Shown here one piece after another: positions 56,215-64,000 of a DNA stretch of 64,000 nt. The translations under genes and the position numbers were made by a program. Source of the stretch: Cordilura impudica (lineage: Eukaryota; Arthropoda; Insecta; Diptera; Scathophagidae); assembly GCA_963682025.1 (NCBI GenBank), contig OY821519.1:2410501-2474500 (forward strand), in the 5' to 3' direction. Below the pieces are notes generated by a model. The model did not search any database, had not been told where the DNA came from, and saw only the letters and a list, made by a program, of their open reading frames with translations. Every line of letters starts with the position of its first letter. Within the stretch, counting starts at the first letter, position 1.

Positions 56215-57510
56215 AGGTTTCTCTCTCGGCGTAAGGATAAGGGGGTAAAAGCGGACGAAAAGGGGGAAAATGTTAAGAAATTAATCTAGGAATATAAAAT
56301 TTGGTGTGTAGACTCCATCCGACAAACAAACATGGGCTCAGAATTAATTTTTTTGTAATCCGGTCATTTAAGGGGAAAAACGGCCAAAAAAGGCAAAAAT
56401 TTTACCTTTCTGCATATTCTTAACATATTAATATATACAGTATAGCCCAGCACTCGAAATTCGAGTGCAAATTCTAGGATATATTATTTTTTCATTCAAT
56501 TTTTGTTCTCCAATGTTTTTTAATCTAAATATATAAAAAATTTATGAATATTTAAATGAGACTAAAGGTATGTTAATCAATTTTAGCAATTCACAATTCA
56601 ACACAGAGCGTCTGATATATAATTTAAATCATTCGCATTAACAGGGTGTAACGAATTGTTATAAATATTTTATTTTATTTAATTTAATATGTTTTTAAGA
56701 CAGATTAAACATAAATTTTATCATTCTCAGCTTCTCCTCCATATGAACTATAACTATGCCAATTTTCACACTCCTCCGTGCCCGATGTTGCTTAAAAAGG
56801 GAACTAAAAATTTACCTTCACGTATTAATATATAGATATATGAATTTTGGTATACAGACTCCACCGAATACGTGGACATCAGTCCTGAGTGAATTTATTG
56901 CTAATTTTAAAGGGAAAACGGCCAAAAATGGGACGAATTCTACATTTGTTATCTTCTAAACAAACAAATCTAGGAATATAAAATATAGTACGTAGATTCC
57001 ACTAGAGATAGAAACATCAGATGCGAGGAAAACTTTTGGAAATTAGGATGTTAAGGGGGGTACACACGGCCAAAAAAGGGAAAATGGTACATTTAACATA
57101 TTAATCTTTATACATGAATTTTGTCATACAGACTCCACCGAATACGTGGGCATCAGTAATGGATAAATTAATTGGTAATTCTAACGTCTAGGGGAGGAAA
57201 AGTGGACAAAATGGGGAACAATTGTACCTTTGGTGTTTTCTAAACAAACGAATATAAAATATAGTTGTGAATTCCGCTATAGATATAAACATCAAATGAG
57301 ACGAAATCTTTTGGAAATTTGGATGTTAAAGGGGAATAAAAACAGCCCGTAACTGTAAGAGTGTACCTTGTTGTATCTTCTTTAGAAAGTAATTTAGGAA
57401 TATGAAATTTGATGTGTAGATTCCACCAGAGACACAAATAATGGAGAAGAATACAATTTATTTGAATTCGAGCCTTTAGGGGGTAAAAACGGCCAAAAAA
57501 TGGGAAAACT
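56215..57510 (+). repeat. Degenerate tandem repeats (GGGGAAAAACGGCCAAAA)
   Basis: Imperfect repeats at spacing of roughly 125-130 bp, alternating two subtypes. Each has AATCTAGGAATATAAAATT-like, ACTCCACCGAATACGTGG-like and GGCCAAAAA-GGG blocks. A truncated Helitron-like copy (about 56446-56610, hairpin CACTCGAAATTCGAGTG) interrupts them. Confidence 0.65.
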
Positions 57511-58035
57511 ACCTAGCAAATCTTTCCATTACATGTAATGAGCTTTAGAATAAGAAATGAAAAGTGTTCAGTAGTTACATTTCCATTACGAAACCCATTA
57601 CTTTAACATGGGGGTGTCATTGGAGGAAAGGCCTTACCGGCACCTTACTAGGTACTAATACAAATAACTAGTTACTTTATAGATAACAAGAAGGGTTTTG
57701 AGTAATTTGTTACATGTAGGGAGTAAAGTAATTTTCTGTAGAAACAACACATTGACACCGCACAATCTGTTGTAAATAATGTAATATAAAACTTAACAGG
57801 TTTTGCTGCGTTTTTTGTCAAATAATCTATCGCCGCGAAATAGTTTGTTTTATTAAATTTAACTCATTATTTATAGTTTTTACTAATACAAACAGTGGTC
57901 ATTACCCATAAGTATATACATAAATCATTATCAGGAAGTCCTTACATTTAGCTTGAAATTATTTAAAAGATATGGGGTTAACATTACCAAGTAATGCAAC
58001 GGTAATAACTAATCAGTACCAAGGTTTTGCTGGGT
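57511..58035. mobile_element. Possible MITE (ACCYAGCAAA ends)
   Basis: Left ACCTAGCAAATCTTT and right complement ACCCAGCAAAACCTT form a short, imperfect inverted repeat. The interior repeats TTACTAGGTA / TAACTAGTTAC. No clear target duplication. Confidence 0.4.
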
Positions 58036-58087
58036 AATACTTTTCAATTGATAATTTTCATTTAAAAGTACATTTTCTAAAGAAACC

Positions 58088-58310
58088 AAGTAAGAAAATT
58101 ATAGTCGGTCTGCTAACTAATTGGGTTTAGTAAAAAAGCATAAACCAAATCTACGTCGAAAATTATACCGATCCTGACCATATTTGGTAAAGTCACTTAT
58201 TTTTTGCAACAATACATAAAACCGATTTTGAGAAAAATCTGTGCAATATTTTTGTTTTTGATAGGTTTAACTGAATTGAAGCCATCGATATTACAAATAA
58301 TATTATATTT
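58088..58310 (-). repeat. Family X, end fragment
   Basis: CAAGTAAGAAAATTATAGTC at the left and GATCCTGACCATATTTGGTA internal; broken palindrome and truncated after about 220 bp. Confidence 0.6.
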
Positions 58311-58591
58311 GATCTTTATAATTTTAATTATTTTCGAACCTTTTATGAATAAAAAAAAGTGGCACTTAAATAGAGTAGATGGCAATACATTGGAAACTTT
58401 TACAAAATTCTAAATTTGCCAATACTGTGTTTAAATAATTTCGCGCTTAATAATAAATTTATGTATTTTTTGCGTAATCACTATTTGGTGTATTTTATAT
58501 TGGAAGATAACACATTTGTTACAAAAAATACGATTTAAAAAAAAAAAAATAAACGAAACAGAAATATTTTTTTTAGTGATTCCTAAACAGT

Positions 58592-58870
58592 GGAAAAAAC
58601 AGAACATGTACAATAAACAGGTTCGAGTTCAGTTATATTTTAAACACGACTTAAAATATAACTGTGGCTCGTGTAGTAAGAAAAAACAGAACATGTACAA
58701 TAAACAGGTTCGAGTTCAGTTATATTTTAAACACGACTTAAAATATAACTGAACTCGAACCTGTTTATTGTACATGTTCTGTTTTTTCTTAGAACACGAG
58801 CCACAACACGACTTAAAATATAACTGAACTCGAACCTGTTTATTGTACATGTTCTGTTTTTTTTTTTTTT
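58592..58870. repeat. Nested palindrome (a-a-a'-a')
   Basis: The unit AACAGAACATGTACAATAAA-CAGGTTCGAGTTCAGTTAT occurs twice forward (58600, 58688) and twice inverted (ending about 58785 and 58857), around a TTTTAA-ACACGAC-TTAAAA centre. Arms total about 135 bp. Confidence 0.85.
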
Positions 58871-59127
58871 TTCAGTACACGTACCAGAACATGAACTTCA
58901 AATAAAGCAACACTCAAAAATGTGTGCTTTATGTGTGATTGAAACAAAAAGTACGTGATACAAAAATGTTCGTGTAAATAACGAAATATTAAAACGAACA
59001 CAGTCATGGTTGTGTTGGGCACCGTAGAAAATTTAGAAACGCACATAATTGATATGAAAATAAAGATATGTGTTGGCTGCTTTTGAACAGAACATTGTGT
59101 GTTTCATGTGTGTATTTTCTGAACCTT

Positions 59128-59584
59128 GCCCTAAACACATAACTGCGAGTTGCGAGTGTGAGAAAAAACGAGAATGTGGCATGATTTTTTCTATCTGTGG
59201 AAGCGAGATCGATATTAAAGCTTTTTTGTGTGGCGTTGCCAACTTATGTTGTAAAAACACTCGCAAGTGAAATAGAATTGATTTTATTTTCTGTGCGAGA
59301 AAAATCAGATGACAGGAGAATCAGCTGATAGGCATTAAACGCGATGCCTACTAATTTCTTTATTTAACGCGTTAATAATTTCGATTTTATTCATTTTGTT
59401 ATATTTATTGTTTGTTATATGAACAGCTTTGTATACAATTGACAATTGAATTATGTTTGACAGGAGGACAATCAGCTGCTCGAAAGCATTTTGATGATTT
59501 TATAAAAGCACAAAAGCACAAATTCTCGCATGCAAAAAGCCAAGTTTTTCTCGCACTCGCAACTCGTCGTTATGTGTTTAGGGC
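59128..59584. mobile_element. 457-bp TIR element (GCCCTAAACACATAAC)
   Basis: GCCCTAAACACATAAC at left and its complement at right, followed by CGAGTTGCGAGTG on both. The arms match over about 40 bp with one small gap. TT lies on both sides. No ORF of note. Confidence 0.65.
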
Positions 59585-59991
59585 TTTAATCTTGCCAAAG
59601 AACGCATGAACTGGAATTAGAATACTGTTGGCGAATAGTGTTGACGAAAAAATTTTATATTTAAATGGTGATAAAACGGCCAAACGCTTCGGGATTTTTA
59701 CTAAAATAAATTAATAAAATCGTTCGGTATAGGAATCATCCACCCCCCAAGACCATGACCATCATTATATTCTACAGTGTTATTGTATAGTAAAGGTTTC
59801 CATTGTTTTATCAACAGCATATAAATTAATACTTTTAAGTTTTGTTTTTCTGAAATAAATTAATAAAAGAGTTTTTAATCTTTGATAAAAATTTTTTGGT
59901 ATTGACCGTCCAAGTCGTCAAAAATATATTATGTTAAAAGTTTCCATCGTATTGTCACTCACACTATATTTCTCATTGTTTTTAAATACTA

Positions 59992-60832
59992 CTAGCAGTA
60001 ACCCGATGCGCTTCGCTACACCACTCGTAACGAAATAAAAAGCAGGCAATACGTTTTGTATAAAACTATTGTTTTGTATAGGAAGTGCCACGCCCATTAG
60101 TCTCATTTCGCCCATTTTTTGGGCAACTACTCATATTAATAACTAATGAACTCAAACAAAGTCGCTAGACTTTCATTATTATAGTACTCCAGTTATGCTA
60201 TATTAAATACTTACTTTGTATGGGGGATACCACGCCCACTGGTTGAATCTCGCCCATTTTTTATGGAACTACTCACATTAATAACTCATGAACTCAGACA
60301 AAGTTTCAAGGCTTTCACCATTACAGTACTTCGTATATATGACATTATATATTAACTTTGTATTTGAGGTACCACGCACACTGATTTGATTCCGCCCACT
60401 TTTTTTTCGAGTACTAACGTTGATAACTTATGAACTCACACAAAGTCTCAAGACTTTATCTATTACAGTACTCTAGATATATTACATTTAATATTTACTT
60501 TGTATGGTGGGTACCACGCCCATTGGTCCGATCAAGCCCATTTTTTCCGCAAGCCTTCGAATTATTTAAATATGTATATGTATACAGTTTCAGAATTCTC
60601 GTTGTCGTAGTACTCCAGATATTATATGTTAAAATTAGATGTTAAAAATTCACTTTGTATGGGAGGTGCCACGCCCAATTGAAAAATCAAAAAAATATAG
60701 CCTATTTTTCCTTCCGGATAGACATTTACCTACTGTAAAAATTTCAAAACGATCGGGCCAGTGGTGTAGTCTCCTATAAACCACAAGCAAACAAACACAC
60801 AAACATACACAACTCCATTCTTATATATAAGA
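59992..60832 (-). mobile_element. Second Helitron-like family, complete copy (841 bp)
   Basis: On the minus strand it starts TCTTATATATAAGAATGGAG and ends GAAGCGCATCGGGTTACTGC-TAG, with A and T flanks. Inside are about five ~120-bp repeats with CCACGCCCA, AGTACTCCAG and TTACTTTGTATGG blocks. No coding sequence; carried in trans if mobile. Confidence 0.75.
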
Positions 60833-60849
60833 TTGAAAGCAGATTAATT

Positions 60850-61483
60850 ATAATTTAAGGTAAAATGGGGCGAAAAAGGGGGATTGGTAATAAAAAAAAA
60901 TGTATGGCTACCTTACCTGTAGATAAAAAGTGTATAAAACTTTAGGTAAATACATATTACAAAAAAAGTATTTTGTATAGCAAACATTGTTAGTGGTATA
61001 AGTAAGTATCTGAATTTAAAAAAGGGGGCGGTGAAGTGGGCGTGGTTCATAGTTATATGGCGACGTTAACAGTATTAAGAGCAATATACTACCAAATAAA
61101 AAAAATCCGTTGGAAGGAACAAATTTGTACAGAGAACAAAAAGTTTAAAACTTTCAAACAAAATTTGGCGTGAAAGGGGGCGTGAAATGGGGCGTAAAAG
61201 GGGGCGTGGCGTAAGAAATGTTTATTTCCACCCCGCCTGGAGTATAATGTGTATACAATTTGTAGTAAATCTGTTAAAAACTATATGGGAGCAATTACAT
61301 AATTTTAAAAAAGTGGGCGTAAAAGTGGGCGTGGTCGAAAAAAAAAAGTACCTATTAATCATGCCAGAGTCCCAGTTAAATGCTGTGAAAATTTCAGGAA
61401 GATCGGTCCAGAGGTTTGGTCTCCTATAAGGTACAAACAAACAAACAAATAAACAAACACACATTCCATTTTATATATATAGA
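60850..61483 (-). mobile_element. Second Helitron-like family, 5' part of a related copy
   Basis: Its TC end is at 61483 (minus: TCTATATATATAAAATGGAA after A). Internal GGGCGTGG and GGGGCGTAAAAGG repeats. No CTAG end visible. Confidence 0.5.
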
Positions 61484-61498
61484 TTATGACTTAAATAA

Positions 61499-61848
61499 TC
61501 TATAATAATAGGCTAGTCGATTTCTTGTGACCGATGTTCTGTTCTACCGTTTTATCCCGATTTTGACCAAATGTATATTATTTGAAAGGTATTTCTTTTT
61601 AGCCGTTTCGCAGATTTACGGATTTTAAAATTTTTTCCTTTATTTTGAGTAAATTGCATTTAAAGTTGCTGCTAACACATACATAAAATTATACAATGCT
61701 ATGTGTGTGTTTTTTAAATTTGTTAATGTGTTTGTAATAAAAATATGTTTGTTTTTTGTGTTGATTTGTGAATTTAGGGTCTTTATTTAATGAAAAAATA
61801 AAATTTCCTAGAATTTGCGCTCGAATTTCGAGGGCTGGAATCTGCTAG
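61499..61848 (+). mobile_element. Helitron-like element, copy I
   Basis: TCTATAATAATAGGCTAG to the CTCGAATTTCGAG hairpin and GGCTGGAATCTGCTAG; A and T flanks. It lies 15 bp from the end of the other Helitron-like copy. Confidence 0.8.
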
Positions 61849-61994
61849 TTAATATAATTACGGTATCAACATAGCGAGTATACTGCTAGTGTTATATAAA
61901 ACGTTTGTCTATTAAATAAAGATTATTAAACTTTCGATTTAGCAAGGATTTAAATTTACCAATATGTAAGAAATTTATGTATGTTATATGAATT

Positions 61995-62370
61995 TTAGTT
62001 AAATTCTTGTACCATGAAGTGCCTGTCGTATAACGTTATCTTTAAGTATTGAGCCAGGTTTTTCCAATCTGTTGATTTTGTACCGTTGAGTATCCGCACT
62101 ATTTTTGTTTCACTTAAGATAGCCTTCTCTAATGCTGATTGCCGAAACTCCCGTAGCACCGGACACACACATAAGAAATATTCTAAAGTCTGCATCATTT
62201 TCCTATTACACATTTTACAAAGTTTTTATTCATTTGACGCACCATAGATGTTATAATTTAACTTAATTAGCCCGCACCTTGCTTTATATATCCACGTTAT
62301 TTTAGCTGGATTCATATTGTCGGTTATATAACTTTTACCTCTGGTATTGTCTAAATTTTTGTAGACCCTC
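61995..62370 (-). pseudogene. LINE C-terminal zinc-binding remnant
   Basis: Minus strand reads KSYITDNMNPAKITWIYKAR, CGLIKLNYNIYGAS, a stop, then LCKMCNRKMMQTLEYFLCVC, PVLREFRQSALEKAIL and a FMVQEFN end. The C..C....TL.HFL..CP.L...R pattern is the zinc-knuckle-like region downstream of RT in several LINE clades. The RT itself is absent. Clade not determined. Confidence 0.65.
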
Positions 62371-62379
62371 GAACAAATT

Positions 62380-62730
62380 GATTGGTTTCGTAAATCTGTG
62401 TAATGTTGATGTGTAGATGTTTACTATTTAAAAGTTGATTATTTTGAGCTATCCACTGATATTCGCCAGATTGTGCACTAGATCATGATGCAAATCTTTT
62501 TGAGTAAGTATATGCGATGGTAGTCTATTGGACTGGTATTGAAATAACACTCGAGTAATATATTAAGTCATTGTGAAAAAACTCAAAAGTGAAAATCTGA
62601 TGTAAAGGAGAAATATTTCAGATCAGATTCAAATTCAGCGTGCAAAACACCTTTACAAAAGTATACTCTCGTCCAAGTGTCTGGAGTTGTCATCCCGTGT
62701 AATTTTTTGTTTTTTATTCAGTACTACATT
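62380..62730. other. No gene seen
   Basis: Unremarkable AT-rich sequence between a LINE remnant and the long inverted repeat. Confidence 0.45.
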
Positions 62731-62734
62731 TGGG

Positions 62735-64000
62735 GCGTTTCATGTCAAGTGATCCAACTTTTAAAACCGATGTCTTCCGATCGGGATGAAATTTGCACCA
62801 AGGTTGGTCCTATAGCTTAGACACAATTTTTCAACAAGATCGGTCCAGAACTCTCTGAGTTAGAGGAGGTCAAAATTTTACATTTTGACCAATCAGTTAT
62901 TTTTTCTCATCCATGTAACTTTTTACATGTTGTTCTTAGCAAAATTTGTCCCAAATAGTTTACACATATCTTTCTTCAGTCTTTCGGAAAAAATTAAAAA
63001 AAAAAAAAAATTTTTTTTTACTTTTTTTCAAAAAAGGAAATTTTTTTGGCTCAAAAGTAAGCTTAGGTTCTTTCCTTTAAGAGCATTTTGGTAGCTTAGT
63101 GGGATGCGAGAGGGATATCTAAAATAAATGTTTTGTAACTCAAAACAACGGTTTTTCAATGTGTAAGTGTTTCTAAAACCTTAAAAATAAACATATACTA
63201 ATAAACTAGACAAATTAACTTTTCCGACGGTATGTAACATAACTAACTAAAATTTCATGCCTTCGATACTGTAATACACGTAATATGTTAACCTCAGGAA
63301 AAAAAACACTTTTTTCTATAGAAATGTTGAAAATTAATTTTTTTTTATTTATTTCTAATAATAATTAAATTAATATATAATAATAATAAAAATAAAAATA
63401 TAAATAATTTATTAGATCCATTTATACCATAACTATTTTTTAAATTAATTTATTGTAGCTGATGAAGTATTTAAGTCTTGTAAATTTTTAAAACCCAGTC
63501 TTTCATCCAGCTTTTTTGTCGCCTTTATTTACTGCGTTTTTTTGTCAATCCTTTCTTGGCGTTACTAGGTTCAGCTGATGATTTCGCTGGTGGTTTCTTT
63601 TTTGGCTTTATAAAGAACTCGCATTGAGTGGAGGCAGAAAACTTGGGTCTTCCATCGACAAGCGGTATAAAAGCATGGTATTGAGCGGTACCATCGATTC
63701 TTGGCGACCACTAAGCGACCACTAAGCGACCACTAAGCGACCAAAAAAGCTCTTAAAGGAAAAAACCTAAGCTCTCTTTTGAGCCAAAAAAAAATTCTTT
63801 TTTGAAAAAAGTCAACAAAATTTTTGATTTTGAAAAAAAAAAGTCAAAATATTTTTTTTTTAATTTTTTTTCCCGAAAGACTGAAGAAATAGATATCTAA
63901 ACTATTTGGGACAAATTTTACTAAGAACAATGGGTAAAAAGTTACATACAATTTCAAATTTTGACCCTCTCTAACTCAGAGAGTTCTGGACCAATCTTAT
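62735..64000. mobile_element. Long-inverted-repeat element, runs off the window
   Basis: GGTCCAGAACTCTCTGAGTT (left, about 62841) recurs inverted at the window's end. The arms pair over some 270 bp (62833-63110 with 63740-64000), including CAGTCTTTCGG and poly-A/T tracts. The left arm extends further left (CCGATGTCTTCCGATCGGGA), so the right end lies beyond 64000. An 11-bp CGACCACTAAG repeat (about 63705-63743) borders the right arm. Confidence 0.7.
63513..63720 (-). pseudogene. Protein tail inside the inverted-repeat element
   Basis: One minus-strand frame reads WSPRIDGTAQYHAFIPLVDG, RPKFSASTQCEFFIKPKKKP and PAKSSAEPSNAKKGLTKKRS before TAA. It looks like the C-terminus of a protein with a basic lysine-rich tail. 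Only about 65 codons are present. Family not recognised; it probably belongs to an autonomous relative of the element. Confidence 0.4.

Noticed and set aside
61187..61464. Overlapping 80-residue ORFs on both strands
   Set aside because: They fall in GGGCGTGG repeats and the AAAC-rich end of a Helitron-like copy; no conserved content.

Overview
The window looks like non-coding DNA from a higher fly (Brachycera, possibly a calyptrate). It is very AT-rich, has TATGTA/CACACA microsatellites typical of flies, GT-AG splice signals, and a dense mixture of insect-type LINEs, Tc1/mariner, pogo/Tigger, hAT, Helitron-like and TIR elements. I see no prokaryotic gene organisation, rRNA, convincing tRNA or CRISPR array. 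The species assignment is inference from sequence style only.

Only one stretch looks like a host exon: a 3'-terminal exon on the minus strand at 30571-30808, with a good splice acceptor, an open frame to the stop codon and a C-terminal membrane helix. A decayed piece of the same exon lies at 34041-34091. If the exon is real, much of the DNA to its right could be intron. Nearly all other recognisable coding sequence belongs to mobile elements, and almost every copy is broken.

Layout. 1-7.3 kb: hAT (ZBED-like) pseudogene pieces split by a MITE, two hairpin-ended repeats (families X and Y), a Tc1 transposase pseudogene, and the N-terminal half of a repeat-borne gene. 7.4-10.9 kb: a hammerhead-like motif, a possible tRNA-derived SINE and a degenerate LINE. 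11.5-17.1 kb: a TTTA microsatellite, a second hammerhead-like motif, family Z and a TA-target MITE, a jockey-type LINE tail, and an X copy interrupted by a 728-bp TIR element. 18.3-29.6 kb: the most interesting block, with two copies of a long-TIR element ending CACTGTGG that carries a spliced gene. One copy is interrupted by a nearly complete 4.4-kb LINE. 30.5-35.5 kb: candidate exon, tandem repeats, a mariner-like remnant, and Z and Y copies. 37.4-42.7 kb: Helitron-like copies, a second hAT pseudogene carrying a nested insertion, and a minisatellite. 44.1-50.2 kb: a nearly identical direct duplication of a 3.05-kb segment. 50.4-54.3 kb: Tigger, jockey and Helitron-like remnants. 55.4-64 kb: further TIR elements, minisatellites, a nested palindrome, LINE remnants and a long inverted repeat that runs off the window.

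The elements form a readable stratigraphy. Family X inserted after a local duplication at 3.8-5.1 kb, and into family Z before the 3-kb duplication. A MITE sits in a TIR element that sits in a hAT. The LINE sits in the CACTGTGG element. At least ten copies of a short non-autonomous Helitron-like family (TC start, hairpin, CTAG end, A/T target) are scattered from 18 to 62 kb.
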